Part shown: positions 41,938-51,308 of the stretch, in pieces
Position numbering within the stretch: position 1 is the stretch's first letter
Layout: the number at the start of each line of letters is the position of its first letter
DNA from: an uncultured Dorea sp.
GTDB lineage: Bacteria > Bacillota > Clostridia > Lachnospirales > Lachnospiraceae
Assembly (NCBI GenBank): GCA_910589275.1
Contig: CAJUTH010000003.1
Location: 1 to 64,000 of the forward strand
Length of the DNA: 64,000 nucleotides
Direction of reading: 5' to 3'
The notes under the pieces: model-generated
What the model saw: only the letters and a program-made list of their open reading frames with translations
Told to the model about the DNA's origin: nothing
The model's database searches: none
Translations under genes and position numbers: made by a program

Positions 41938-43947
41938 TTATATAATCCGCTTGAATTTTTTTTCCAGTTCCCGTTTTGTCATCGATATAATCGTCGGCCT
42001 GCCATGGGGACAGTGATAAGGATTTTCAAGACCGAGAAGCTCCCCGATCAGAGCATCCGCCTCCGGGGCGGAAAGACGCATGTTTCCCTTTACCGCCGCC
42101 TTACAGGACATGGAAGCAACCTTTTCATCAATGACCTCCGGCGTTAATCCAGTATAAATCTCATCCGACAAGCTGTCAATCATCTCTATAAGAAGTTCTT
42201 TCTTTGCAACTCCGAAAAGATTATCCGGAACCGCACACACCGCGTAAGAATCCGGCCCGAAGCTCTCGATCTCAAATCCAATCCTTAAAAACCGGTCCAT
42301 ATAGGTATTTAAAAGCTCCGCCTCCTTCATAGACAGCTCCAAAATAATGGGCGGACTGATATTCTGAGAAGTATATTCCCTATTTTTCATTCCTCGGAGC
42401 GTCTTCTCATACAAAACGCGTTCATGGGCGGCATGCTGGTCTATGATATAGAGATTTTCACAAAATTCTACCAGCCAGTAGGTGTCAAAAAGCTGACCGA
42501 TAATCTTATGCTTTTTGACTGATTTCTTGTCAAGCAGACGCTCTTCAAACAAATCAAGTTGTTTTGCCTGATAAAGCGCCGGTTCATCTTGTATCTGGGA
42601 AGCGCGCCCAACTTCATCCGCCTGCGGCTGATGCTGATCTGCATTAGGAACTCTTTTATGGTAAGCAGTCACCCGTTCACGCATCTTTTCCATAAAATAA
42701 TCAAGGTCCATTTTGCCGACCGCACTCTGTTTTTTGCCGAAAAACACTGGCTTTTCAAGGCTTTTGTCGTTTTCAGGGCTTTTATTAGAATTATTTTCGA
42801 TACAGAGTGTACTCGGTTTATTTTGGAGCGCATTCTCTTGTCGGATTTTGTCGGTATAGAGCGCACTCTGTTTATTTCCTTTTAAATGGACTTTTTGATT
42901 ATTTTCATCGATTGTTTCTGCTTTTTTTGGCTCCGGAACTTCTACATGGGGTATCAACTCTCTTCTATGCAGGCTTTTCTGTAACGCTTCATAAACAAAA
43001 TTGTAAATTTCCTGCTGATTGCTAAACCGGACTTCCATTTTGGAAGGATGTACATTTACATCCAATAAATCGCCTGTTATAGTCAAATGCAGTACCGTAA
43101 AAGGATATTTATGCTGCATGGTAAAATCTTTATAGGCGTCTTCTATCGCTTTTGAGATAATATTATTTTTGATATACCTTCCATTTATAAAATAATTTTC
43201 AAAATTACGGTTTCCCCTTGAGACGGCAGGCTCCCCGATATAACCGTTTAAGGACAGGCTTTCTCCGGACATTTCTACCGAAAGAAGATGTGAGGCAATC
43301 TCCCGCCCGTATATGTGATAGATAACGTCTTTTAAATCGCCGTTTCCAGAGGTATGTATCTTAGACTGGCCATTCGCAGTAAATTGGAACGAGATCTCCG
43401 GATGCGAAAGGGCAATCCTAGTCACCAGATCTGCCGCGTGACTGGCTTCCGTTGCGGCAGTTTTTAAGAATTTTCTTCTTGCCGGCGTATTATAAAAAAG
43501 CTGGCGGATCAAAAAAGTAGTTCCATCCGGCGCGCCGGTTTCATCCATAGATACTTCTCTCCCGCCCTCAATCCGATAACTGATTCCATAAGGAGCTACC
43601 TTTGATTTTGTGATAAGCTCCACTTGAGATACGGCGGAAATACTAGAAAGAGCCTCCCCTCGAAATCCCAGCGACCGAATCCCTGTAAGGTCCTCTGCCG
43701 AGCGGATCTTGCTGGTAGAATGCCGCAGGAAAGCATTTCTTATATCTTCCTTTTCAATGCCGCATCCGTTGTCCGTTATCCGGATAAAAGAGATGCCTCC
43801 GTCCTTTATCTCTATTACAACTGCACTTGCTCCCGCGTCAATGGCATTTTCCGCCAGTTCCTTTACAATAGAGGCAGGCCGCTCAATGACCTCTCCGGCA
43901 GCAATTTTATCAATTGTAATCTGATCCAGTACCTGTATTTTCCCCAT
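41938..43947 (-). CDS. mutL: DNA mismatch repair protein MutL
   Basis: A 669-residue GHKL ATPase with endonuclease. N-terminal motifs: ELAENAIDAGA (motif I), ITDNGCGIEKEDI (II), RSLGFRGEALSS (III). The C-terminal domain has DQHAAHERVLYE, matching the metal-binding endonuclease motif DQHA-x2-E-x4-E, so it should nick DNA, as expected without MutH. The linker (~350-455) is low complexity and contains the coded copy of a dispersed repeat (QSALYTDK, ENALQNK, STLCIEN). Seven bases after mutS. Confidence 0.96.
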   Translation of the reverse strand: MGKIQVLDQITIDKIAAGEVIERPASIVKELAENAIDAGASAVVIEIKDGGISFIRITDNGCGIEKEDIRNAFLRHSTSKIRSAEDLTGIRSLGFRGEALSSISAVSQVELITKSKVAPYGISYRIEGGREVSMDETGAPDGTTFLIRQLFYNTPARRKFLKTAATEASHAADLVTRIALSHPEISFQFTANGQSKIHTSGNGDLKDVIYHIYGREIASHLLSVEMSGESLSLNGYIGEPAVSRGNRNFENYFINGRYIKNNIISKAIEDAYKDFTMQHKYPFTVLHLTITGDLLDVNVHPSKMEVRFSNQQEIYNFVYEALQKSLHRRELIPHVEVPEPKKAETIDENNQKVHLKGNKQSALYTDKIRQENALQNKPSTLCIENNSNKSPENDKSLEKPVFFGKKQSAVGKMDLDYFMEKMRERVTAYHKRVPNADQHQPQADEVGRASQIQDEPALYQAKQLDLFEERLLDKKSVKKHKIIGQLFDTYWLVEFCENLYIIDQHAAHERVLYEKTLRGMKNREYTSQNISPPIILELSMKEAELLNTYMDRFLRIGFEIESFGPDSYAVCAVPDNLFGVAKKELLIEMIDSLSDEIYTGLTPEVIDEKVASMSCKAAVKGNMRLSAPEADALIGELLGLENPYHCPHGRPTIISMTKRELEKKFKRII
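42799..42871 (-). repeat. Dispersed repeat element, in-frame copy within mutL
   Basis: Read on the minus strand, three AGAGNNNNCTCT-like cores occur at 42869-42858, 42836-42825 and 42815-42804, spaced 33 and 21 bases and ending CTCTGTATCG, closely matching the plus strand of 14309-14380. A fourth partial core (CAGAGTGCGGTC) lies at 42729-42718. The element is translated within the MutL linker without breaking the frame. Confidence 0.6.
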
Positions 43948-43953
43948 AATTGA

Positions 43954-46602
43954 TTACCACCTGTTTTTCAGCTTGTTCTGAAGCTGGTATAGTGTATTTA
44001 ATGCATCGATCGGCGTCAGGTTGCTGATATCCAGCTCTTTTAATTCTTCTAAAACATCATCATCCTTTACCGTATCAAATAGCGATATCTGCGCCAGATC
44101 CACTTCGTCCAGCTTCTTAGTCTTAATCCTCGGTTCATGGCTTCCTTTCACGGCTATATCTTTAATTCTGGATGTAATATCCGCATGAAGGAGCTCCTCT
44201 ACAATTTCCTTTGCCCTACAGATTACAGATTCCGGCACTCCCGCAAGTTTAGCCACCTGAATGCCATAGCTCTTATCTGCGCCGCCTTTTACAATCTTTC
44301 TTAAAAATACAATGTCGTCGCCCTTTTCCTTCACGGCAATGCAGTAATTATTTACATTATTAATTTTGCCTTCCAGTTCTGTCAGCTCATGATAATGAGT
44401 TGCAAATAAAGTCTTTGCCCCTAGGATTTTGGTATTGCTGATATGTTCTACCACCGCCCATGCAATGGACAGCCCGTCAAAGGTACTGGTTCCGCGGCCG
44501 ATCTCATCAAGAATCAAAAGGCTTTTTCTAGTAGCATTTCTCAAGATATTTGCAACCTCCGTCATCTCCACCATAAAGGTGCTCTGCCCGGAAGCAAGAT
44601 CATCGGAAGCGCCCACTCTGGTAAAAATCCGGTCAACAATTCCGATATTCGCACTAGAAGCCGGAACAAAAGAGCCAATCTGCGCCATTAGAACGATCAG
44701 TGCCGTCTGACGCATATAGGTAGATTTTCCAGCCATATTCGGCCCTGTAATTATAGACACACGGTTCTTTTTATCATCCAGATATGTATCGTTAGAAATA
44801 AACATATCGTTAGGAATCATTTTCTCAACGACCGGGTGACGTCCGTCCCGAATCTCAATCAATCCCTTTTCATTCATCTTAGGACGGGTATAATTCCCTC
44901 TCTCCGCAGCCAGCGCAAGAGCAGAGAGTACATCTGCCTCTGCAACCGCATGAGCGGTCTGCTGGATTCGCTCAATCTGGCTTCCAATCCGGTCTCTTAC
45001 CTGACAGTACAGGTCATATTCCAGTGCGTAGAGCTTATCCTCTGCGCCAAGAATCGTATCCTCTAACTCCTTAAGCCTTGGAGTAATGTACCGCTCTGCA
45101 TTTGCCATGGTCTGCTTTCGGATATAGTAATCCGGCACCAGCTCTTTAAAGGAATTTGTAACTTCCAGATAATATCCAAAAACCTTATTATAACGAATGC
45201 GGAGCTTCTTAATCCCCGTCTTTTCCCGCTCCTCGCTCTCAAGCTTGGCAAGCCAGTTTTTGCCGTCTGTTTTGGCTGCCTTCAGCCTGTCCACATCCTC
45301 ATTATAGCCTTCCCTGATAATTCCGCCCTCTTTCATGGCAAGGGGCGGTTCCTCGCAGATAGCCTGTTCGATCAGGCTACATAAATCCTCCAGAGTGTCC
45401 AGTTCCCCGCAAATGCTCAAAAGTAGCCGGCTGTTCATGTCCTGAAGCAGGTATTTGATCGGAGGAAGCATCTCCAAAGAATTTTTTAGGGAAATCAGAT
45501 CTCTGGGATTTGCGGACTGATAAGAAATCTTTCCCACCAGCCGTTCCAAATCATAAATGGGGCCCAGATACTCCCTCAGCTCTTCTCTGGTAATCGCGTT
45601 ATTTTTCAACTCCTCGACCGCGTCCAGCCGGCTCTCAATCATTGCTTTATCAATCAGCGGCTGTTCGATATATTTGCGCATCCTCCTTGCTCCCATTGCC
45701 GTCTTAGTCTTATCCAGCACCCATAGGAGAGAGCCTCTCTTCTGCTTCTCCCTTAAGGTTTCGCACAGCTCCAGATTCCGTCTGGTAGAACTGTCCAGAA
45801 TCATATATTTCCCCACGGCATATCTGGTAATCTTATGCATATGATTTAAGGAAATCTTCTGGGTCTCTCTAAGGTACTGTAAAAGAGCCCCCGCGCCGAT
45901 CATTCCACATTCGCAGTCTTTAAGCCCAACGGCCTCTAAGGAACTGGTATGAAAATGCTCTTTTAAGGTCCGCTCACAAAGGGCATCGTCAAAATACCAT
46001 GCATCCAACGCATAAACTGCAATACCCAGTCCCTCCTTTAAATGTGCGAAATCCATCCCGCTCATATAAAACGATTCATTACAGATAATCTCCGAAGGCA
46101 TAAATTTATAAATCTCATCAAACAGTTTATCGCTGCCTTCCACCTCTGACACCAAATATTCTCCGGTTGTAACATCTGCCACAGACACGCCGTAGCGGTC
46201 AGCAATATAGGCAATGCACATAATATAATTATTTTTTGTCTCATCCATGTTCTGGGTATTTAGATTTGTTCCGGGTGTAACAATCCGGACAACTTCTCTT
46301 TTCACAAGGCCCTTCGCCTCAGACGGATTCTCCACCTGTTCGCAGATCGCCACCTTGTATCCTTTGGAAACCAGACGATTCAGGTAAGTATCCACCGCAT
46401 GATAAGGAACGCCGCACATAGGGGCCTTTTCTTCAAGCCCGCAGCTTTTTTTCGTCAAGGTAATTTCCAGCTCCTTTGAGGCAGTAATGGCATCCTCATA
46501 AAACATCTCATAAAAATCTCCCAGCCGGTAAAATAGAATGCAGTCCTTGTATTCTTCCTTTGTTTCTATATATTTCTGCATCATTGGTGTTAATTCCGCC
46601 AC
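43954..46602 (-). CDS. mutS: DNA mismatch repair protein MutS
   Basis: An 882-residue mismatch sensor. The N-terminal GDFYEMFYEDA carries the Phe-x-Glu that inserts at mismatches; the ATPase has TGPNMAGKSTYMRQ (Walker A), LLILDEIGRGTSTFDG (Walker B) and TLFATHYHELTEL. The C-terminal helix for tetramer or MutL contact follows. First gene of mutS-mutL-miaA. A weak promoter match (TATACT at 46649-46644, minus strand) lies upstream. Confidence 0.97.
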   Translation of the reverse strand: MAELTPMMQKYIETKEEYKDCILFYRLGDFYEMFYEDAITASKELEITLTKKSCGLEEKAPMCGVPYHAVDTYLNRLVSKGYKVAICEQVENPSEAKGLVKREVVRIVTPGTNLNTQNMDETKNNYIMCIAYIADRYGVSVADVTTGEYLVSEVEGSDKLFDEIYKFMPSEIICNESFYMSGMDFAHLKEGLGIAVYALDAWYFDDALCERTLKEHFHTSSLEAVGLKDCECGMIGAGALLQYLRETQKISLNHMHKITRYAVGKYMILDSSTRRNLELCETLREKQKRGSLLWVLDKTKTAMGARRMRKYIEQPLIDKAMIESRLDAVEELKNNAITREELREYLGPIYDLERLVGKISYQSANPRDLISLKNSLEMLPPIKYLLQDMNSRLLLSICGELDTLEDLCSLIEQAICEEPPLAMKEGGIIREGYNEDVDRLKAAKTDGKNWLAKLESEEREKTGIKKLRIRYNKVFGYYLEVTNSFKELVPDYYIRKQTMANAERYITPRLKELEDTILGAEDKLYALEYDLYCQVRDRIGSQIERIQQTAHAVAEADVLSALALAAERGNYTRPKMNEKGLIEIRDGRHPVVEKMIPNDMFISNDTYLDDKKNRVSIITGPNMAGKSTYMRQTALIVLMAQIGSFVPASSANIGIVDRIFTRVGASDDLASGQSTFMVEMTEVANILRNATRKSLLILDEIGRGTSTFDGLSIAWAVVEHISNTKILGAKTLFATHYHELTELEGKINNVNNYCIAVKEKGDDIVFLRKIVKGGADKSYGIQVAKLAGVPESVICRAKEIVEELLHADITSRIKDIAVKGSHEPRIKTKKLDEVDLAQISLFDTVKDDDVLEELKELDISNLTPIDALNTLYQLQNKLKNRW

Positions 46603-46679
46603 AACTCTTCTCCTCTTTCATTTATCTTTTGACATACATAATTAGTATAGCATCTTTTACCGCTTTCATAAAGAAAAAA

Positions 46680-47099
46680 CTAAAGAACATGGTACTTCGG
46701 CTTCATTTCCCCGAATAGATAATACCCGATATAACCGCTTAGGCAGATTCCCATAACGCTTAATCCGGAAAAGATAACCATAAAAGGAACGCAGATCTGC
46801 CCGAATAGCTGCAAGGGCATCTCGCTATAATCCCACACGGCATAGTGCAGCCACTTATTCACGATGATCCCTGTGATAAACTCCATAGAGGTTACAAACA
46901 CCATACAGCGCAGAACCTGCTTCCATAGCGGCTCCTGCCAATTCAGGCTTTTACCCTGAATAAAGAAAAATACAAAGCAGATTCCTCCCAGTACAAACAT
47001 GGACCAGTGAGAAAATCCCCGGAATAAAATCTCAAAGCTATAATAAAGGGCACCTCCGGTCGCCCAGAAAAATAAATATTCGCCAATTTTTTTCATCAT
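46680..47099 (-). CDS. Putative membrane protein, PF06541 (ABC-transporter type IV-like)
   Basis: A 139-residue protein with four helices. YYSFEILFRGFSHWSMFVLGGICFVF, TSMEFITGIIVNKWLHYAVWDYSEMPLQLFGQ and CVPF are the conserved blocks of the family named putative ABC-transporter type IV / CmpB. No ATPase gene adjoins, so transport is doubtful. The ATG at 47099 (GAGG eight bases upstream) gives a start at the first helix; the longer frame to 47219 adds a non-homologous charged stretch. Confidence 0.78.
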   Translation of the reverse strand: MMKKIGEYLFFWATGGALYYSFEILFRGFSHWSMFVLGGICFVFFFIQGKSLNWQEPLWKQVLRCMVFVTSMEFITGIIVNKWLHYAVWDYSEMPLQLFGQICVPFMVIFSGLSVMGICLSGYIGYYLFGEMKPKYHVL

Positions 47100-47172
47100 A
47101 AAAACGTCCTCGCTATGTTTCTTCGTACTACATAGTTTGGACGTTCTTTCCCAAAAATATGGGTGGAAATAT

Positions 47173-48624
47173 TTAAAATTTTTGCGTTCCGAGATAATAG
47201 AATCCTTTGCATTCTTCAAGTTTTACATCCACGATGGTCCCGATCAGTTTTTTGTCTCCGGGAAAATGCACCAGAAGATTATTGTCAAGCCTTCCCGTTA
47301 CAAGGGAGGAATCATGGTCGTTTACCGACTCTACAAGCACCGGCATCACTTTTCCGGTATGTACTGCGCACACCTGTGCTGAAATAGATTGAACCTCGGC
47401 GAGAAGCCTGTCAAATCGTTTCTTCACCACTTCTTGAGGCACCTGTTCCTCCATTGCGGCCGCGAGAGTACCGGTCCGTTTGGAATAAATAAAGGTGAAA
47501 GCGCTGTCATAGCGCACCCGCCGCACCACATCCAAGGTTTCTTCAAAATCCGCTTCCGTCTCTCCCGGAAATCCTACAATAATATCCGTAGTAAGAGAAA
47601 TATCTGGTATCGCTTTTTTAAGTTTTGTTACCAATTCCAGATATTGTTCCTTTGTATATCTGCGGTTCATTCGTTTCAAGATCTTGGTACTTCCGGATTG
47701 TACGGGAAGATGGAGATGTCTGCAGATCTTCCTGGAATGCTTCATAACATCGATCAGCTCGTCCGACAAATCTTTCGGGTGGGAAGTCATAAACCGAATC
47801 CGCTTAATCCCGTCGATTTCTTCTATTTTCTGAAGAAGTTTGGCAAAGCTGCAGGGTGGTTCAAGGGTTTTCCCATAAGAATTTACATTCTGCCCAAGAA
47901 GCATCACCTCTGCCACTCCGTCTGCCGCTAACCGTCTGATTTCCTTTAGAATCGCTTCCGGTTTTCGGCTGCGTTCCCTTCCTCTTACATAGGGTACGAT
48001 ACAATAGCTGCAGAAATTATTACAGCCAAACATTACGTTTACGCCGGATTTGAAAGAATATTTTCGTTCGCTTGGGAGATCCTCTACGATTTTGTCCGTA
48101 TCCTTCCAGATATCAATGACCATCCTGTCTGATTCCAGACAAGTATACAAAAGCTCCGCGAACTTATAAATATTGTGGGTTCCAAATATCAAATCCACAA
48201 ACCGATAGCTTTTCTTTATTTTTTCCACTACCTCCGGCTCCTGCATCATACAGCCGCACAGGGCAATCTTCATAAGGGGACGCTTCTTTTTTACCGGACT
48301 TAGCTGTCCTAAATGACCATATACCCGCATGTTTGCGTTCTCCCTTACCGTGCAGGTGTTATAAATAACAAAGTCAGCCTGAGCTTCCCTCTCTTCCTCT
48401 TCATAACCGGCCTGTTTTAAAATTCCTGCAAGCTTCTCAGAATCCCTCGCGTTCATCTGACAGCCCATATTGACTACGCATGCTTTGGGAGCCCGTCCGT
48501 TTTCCTTCTGAAAATTCCGGACCCACCTGCGGCATCTTTCCATATAGTAATACTGCCTGGCCGGTTCTTCTATCGGAGGAGCTGCGTATAAAGCCGCTTT
48601 ATCGAAATCCATTTCTTGATTCAT
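47173..48624 (-). CDS. miaB: tRNA-2-methylthio-N6-dimethylallyladenosine synthase
   Basis: A 483-residue radical SAM methylthiotransferase acting on i6A37. It has an extra N-terminal ~45 residues, the UPF0004 domain (VVNMGCQMNARDSEK, with three cluster Cys at CQ, CTV and CGCM), the radical SAM motif CNNFCSYC, and a TRAM domain at ~425-483. Completes the MiaA-MiaB pathway in this window. Confidence 0.95.
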   Translation of the reverse strand: MNQEMDFDKAALYAAPPIEEPARQYYYMERCRRWVRNFQKENGRAPKACVVNMGCQMNARDSEKLAGILKQAGYEEEEREAQADFVIYNTCTVRENANMRVYGHLGQLSPVKKKRPLMKIALCGCMMQEPEVVEKIKKSYRFVDLIFGTHNIYKFAELLYTCLESDRMVIDIWKDTDKIVEDLPSERKYSFKSGVNVMFGCNNFCSYCIVPYVRGRERSRKPEAILKEIRRLAADGVAEVMLLGQNVNSYGKTLEPPCSFAKLLQKIEEIDGIKRIRFMTSHPKDLSDELIDVMKHSRKICRHLHLPVQSGSTKILKRMNRRYTKEQYLELVTKLKKAIPDISLTTDIIVGFPGETEADFEETLDVVRRVRYDSAFTFIYSKRTGTLAAAMEEQVPQEVVKKRFDRLLAEVQSISAQVCAVHTGKVMPVLVESVNDHDSSLVTGRLDNNLLVHFPGDKKLIGTIVDVKLEECKGFYYLGTQKF

Positions 48625-48651
48625 CGTCCATCATTCTCCTCTATGTAAAAT

Positions 48652-48831
48652 TTAGACAAACTGATTTGCAGAACTGTCATATTCATAGTCAATCCCTTTT
48701 AGTTTGTCAATTAACGCGTCTTTATCTATGCCCGTCTCATCACAAAGAGCATCCAAAGACGGATAAAAATCCCGAAGCTTCGTATTCACAACACTCAAAA
48801 GCAGCATTGGGTCCTTTGGAAATTCCTGCAT
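48652..48831 (-). CDS. DUF4250 small protein
   Basis: A 59-residue protein, MQEFPKDPMLLLSVVNTKLR..., ending DYEYDSSANQFV. The pattern LPKDPxMLLSxxNxKLRDxYxSLdxLCdd...GYxYdxxxNQFV is that of DUF4250, a family found in Clostridia. It lies between miaB (27 bases) and the DUF896 gene (starts two bases later on), so the three are probably one transcript. Function unknown. Too short for many gene callers. Confidence 0.85.
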   Translation of the reverse strand: MQEFPKDPMLLLSVVNTKLRDFYPSLDALCDETGIDKDALIDKLKGIDYEYDSSANQFV

Positions 48832-48832
48832 C

Positions 48833-49060
48833 TTAATTCCCCCTTTTTCCTTTCTGTCTTTTTCTCAGTTCGGTAATCGTACCATCCGCCTCCTGAATCG
48901 AAATATGATCTAGCTGGGCGGTAAGATTCCGTTTTACGGAATCAATATATTCCCTTCTTAATATCTGCTGTTCCTTCTTTTCAGGATCGGTTAATCCTTC
49001 TGCCTTCGACTTGCGGTATAGTTCATTAATCCTTGCAATCTTCTTTTCATCCATAGTCAT
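48833..49060 (-). CDS. DUF896 protein (YnzC-like)
   Basis: A 75-residue helical-hairpin protein: KIARINELYRKSKAEGLTDPEKKEQQ and LRREYIDSVKRNLTAQLDHI are the two family helices. B. subtilis YnzC is of this family and is under LexA-linked control there; no LexA box is visible here. The ATG at 49060 is chosen because AGGAAAGG lies seven bases upstream; a second ATG follows two codons later. Confidence 0.88.
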   Translation of the reverse strand: MTMDEKKIARINELYRKSKAEGLTDPEKKEQQILRREYIDSVKRNLTAQLDHISIQEADGTITELRKRQKGKRGN

Positions 49061-49091
49061 ACCGGTTCCTTTCCTCATCCATCATCTTCTC

Positions 49092-49120
49092 ATATTACAC
49101 TAAATGGAACAGGCAGGCAA
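49092..49120 (-). promoter_or_regulatory. Candidate promoter for DUF896-DUF4250-miaB
   Basis: Minus strand TTGCCT (49120-49115), 17 bases, TAATAT (49097-49092). Confidence 0.5.
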
Positions 49121-49139
49121 CTAAAATCACAGATTTTAG
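49121..49139. terminator. Short perfect hairpin overlapping the bofC-like stop
   Basis: CTAAAATC (49121-49128) and GATTTTAG (49132-49139), 3-base loop. Weak as a terminator because the stem is AT-rich and no long T tract follows. Confidence 0.35.
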
Positions 49140-49510
49140 CTGCTGTAGTTTTCTAAAAATCCGTACAATTCTTCAATGTCCTCAATATATTTACCGTTCT
49201 TTACCTCGTTCTGCACCGTTACCGGAAGCGTTTCCACATCAATACTCGTATATTCATAAATTGTCTCTTTATCACTTAAGTAAACGACTACGTATCCGTT
49301 TTTCTCCAGAAGGTAATAGCAGTAATTCTTCATTGCCTCTCCCTCTGTCTCAACGCTCTCTTCTATTTTCTTTTGCTCTATTTCCACAGTCTTTTCTTCT
49401 TTCGCCCGCTCTTCTACTGCATGATAGCTGAACTGATATGCTCCTGAAACAAGCAAAAGGACAGATAGTCCCACAATAACAAAACCGATACTATACTTTT
49501 TATCATTCAT
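49136..49510 (-). CDS. BofC-like sporulation protein
   Basis: A 124-residue protein with one N-terminal helix (SIGFVIVGLSVLLLVSGAYQF) and an extracytoplasmic part ending in VVVYLSDKETIYEYTSIDVETLP and KYIEDIEELYGFLENYSS, which resembles the BofC C-terminal domain. B. subtilis BofC is a forespore-secreted inhibitor of the SpoIVB checkpoint protease. The candidate sigma-F/G promoter upstream and the SpoVB-like gene next door fit a sporulation role, but overall similarity is limited to the tail. Confidence 0.55.
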   Translation of the reverse strand: MNDKKYSIGFVIVGLSVLLLVSGAYQFSYHAVEERAKEEKTVEIEQKKIEESVETEGEAMKNYCYYLLEKNGYVVVYLSDKETIYEYTSIDVETLPVTVQNEVKNGKYIEDIEELYGFLENYSS

Positions 49511-49532
49511 AAAGGCATCTCCTTTTTTAGTA

Positions 49533-49562
49533 TAGTATCGGTCTAATCGTTATAATTTATTC
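49533..49562 (-). promoter_or_regulatory. Candidate forespore promoter for the bofC-like gene
   Basis: Minus strand GAATA (49562-49558), 18 bases, GATACTA (49539-49533), against GMATR-N18-CATNMTA for sigma-G. One -10 mismatch. AAGGAGATG and the ATG follow 20 bases later. Confidence 0.4.
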
Positions 49563-49581
49563 AGTTAAAATGCATTGTCTG

Positions 49582-51240
49582 TTATCTTCTTGATGGGAGC
49601 AGGTGGAATTTTTTCAGTAATCTGACGATACTTCTGCCCTTTGGCACCATCATAAGCTCCCGTTCCGTTACGCCTCCTAATAAGATCAGGCTGATAAAAT
49701 ATACAATAACGGCTGTAGCAAGCGCCGCGGCCGTAGCGATGCGCAGTCCGGCAAACAGTTCAAACAACAGACGGACAAGCAAAGCGGCTATACTCATAAT
49801 TACAGAGGCGATAACCGGAATTACAAAAGTCTTCTTTACCTCCTGAACATAATTGCAGACTTCCCGAAGATCCTTTGCGTTCAGGATACAGATTGCTCCG
49901 GCAAAAATCGTCTTGCTTACCACAATAGAATAAATACTCCATTTAAAAGCAACCAGCATAATATACAACGCAATCAAATGGATTACCAGAGAAATCGCCG
50001 CGTTCTTTACCGGTTTTGCCATATAATCCATCCCTTGAAGCGCTGCATTGGTAACGGTAGATAGGCAGAAAAAAACTACGGAAACACCGCCTATCTGCAA
50101 AAGCAGAGCAGGAATCGTATTATCCTGTGTAAAATACAAAAGATCCAGAATCGGCTTGGCAAGAGTGATAAATCCTGCCGCACAGGGAATCGCAATAATC
50201 ATATTAAAACGGCTCACCAAATTAATCTTACCGTGTATTTCCTTACGGGTTCCAGTCTGGATCGTCGCTACAAGACTTGGCATAAAGGACGCCGCTAAGG
50301 CGCTTGCTACGCTGAGGGGAATATTCGTCATGGTATCATACTGTCCGCTGAACATTCCCAGAAGCTCCGTATACTCCTTTTCCGGAACTCCCTGAATCGC
50401 CATGATATTTGTAAAAACCGCTTGGTCTAACAGATTGCTGATATTATATACCGTTGCACTTAAGATAACCGGAGCAATCGTAAGAATAAGAAGCTTGTAT
50501 ATGTAGCTCCAGCTTTCCCTTCGATGTCCTCTGTCCCTTCTCATCTGCCGCCTTAACACACGTTTATATGTACCAAATACAAACAAAAGAAATAACAGAG
50601 CCGCTAAGGCGCCCGCAACAGTTCCTAATGTCGCTCCGGCGGCTGCATAGGCAGCCCCATATGTCTTCTTATCCGCTCCGGAAGCCATGCTCTGCCCGAA
50701 TTTCAACAGTACAAGCGCCCCCACAATGCTGACGATTGCATTCACAATCTGCTCAATGGTCTGAGAAAACGCGGTGGGCATCATCGTGCCAAAGCCCTGA
50801 AAAAATCCACGAAATACACCGAGAAACGCAACTATCAGGATACAGGGAGCCAGCACCCGCAGCGCGTATACGGACATTTCCACCTTCATAATATCCGCCG
50901 CAATAAATCTGGCTCCGAATAACACAACCGCCGTTACAAACCCTCCGGTGAGTACTGCAAAAGTCATAGCGCCTTTATATATTCGATATGCGTTCCTGTA
51001 CTGTCCCGTGGAAATCCTCGCTGATACCAGCTTAGAAACTGCCATGGGAAGGCTGTAAGAGGTAAGCATCAGGGCAAGGTTATATACCTGAAACACAATG
51101 CCATAGTACCCGTTTCCCTCTGACCCCATGATATTGGTAACCGGAATACGGTAAGCCAGTCCAATAATCTTTGTAATCAACGCAGTCGCTGCAAGGATTG
51201 CCCCCTGCATCAAAAAACCGCTGTCCTTTTTTTTCGCCAT
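49582..51240 (-). CDS. MOP-superfamily flippase, SpoVB/YtgP-like
   Basis: A 552-residue polytopic protein with about 14 helices. The start GFLMQGAILAATALITKIIGLAYRIPVTNIMGSEG and GYYGIVFQVYNLALMLTSYSLPMAVSKL are the typical first two helices of MATE/MOP-type polysaccharide flippases. SpoVB, YtgP (Amj/MurJ-like) and relatives are hard to separate by eye; members export lipid-linked wall precursors. Upstream of a bofC-like gene, so a spore-cortex role is possible. Confidence 0.85.
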   Translation of the reverse strand: MAKKKDSGFLMQGAILAATALITKIIGLAYRIPVTNIMGSEGNGYYGIVFQVYNLALMLTSYSLPMAVSKLVSARISTGQYRNAYRIYKGAMTFAVLTGGFVTAVVLFGARFIAADIMKVEMSVYALRVLAPCILIVAFLGVFRGFFQGFGTMMPTAFSQTIEQIVNAIVSIVGALVLLKFGQSMASGADKKTYGAAYAAAGATLGTVAGALAALLFLLFVFGTYKRVLRRQMRRDRGHRRESWSYIYKLLILTIAPVILSATVYNISNLLDQAVFTNIMAIQGVPEKEYTELLGMFSGQYDTMTNIPLSVASALAASFMPSLVATIQTGTRKEIHGKINLVSRFNMIIAIPCAAGFITLAKPILDLLYFTQDNTIPALLLQIGGVSVVFFCLSTVTNAALQGMDYMAKPVKNAAISLVIHLIALYIMLVAFKWSIYSIVVSKTIFAGAICILNAKDLREVCNYVQEVKKTFVIPVIASVIMSIAALLVRLLFELFAGLRIATAAALATAVIVYFISLILLGGVTERELMMVPKGRSIVRLLKKFHLLPSRR

Positions 51241-51308
51241 ATCCTACTCCACAATCGAATCCTGCATAACATAGGAAACGCATTCCCATGAAATAAAGTA
51301 TTGATCTC

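Noticed and set aside
47389..47931. 180-residue plus-strand frame opposite miaB
   Set aside because: Antisense shadow of the radical SAM and TRAM coding region.
48833..49060. LexA control of the DUF896 gene
   Set aside because: No CGAAC-N4-GTTCG-like site was found between 49060 and 49135.
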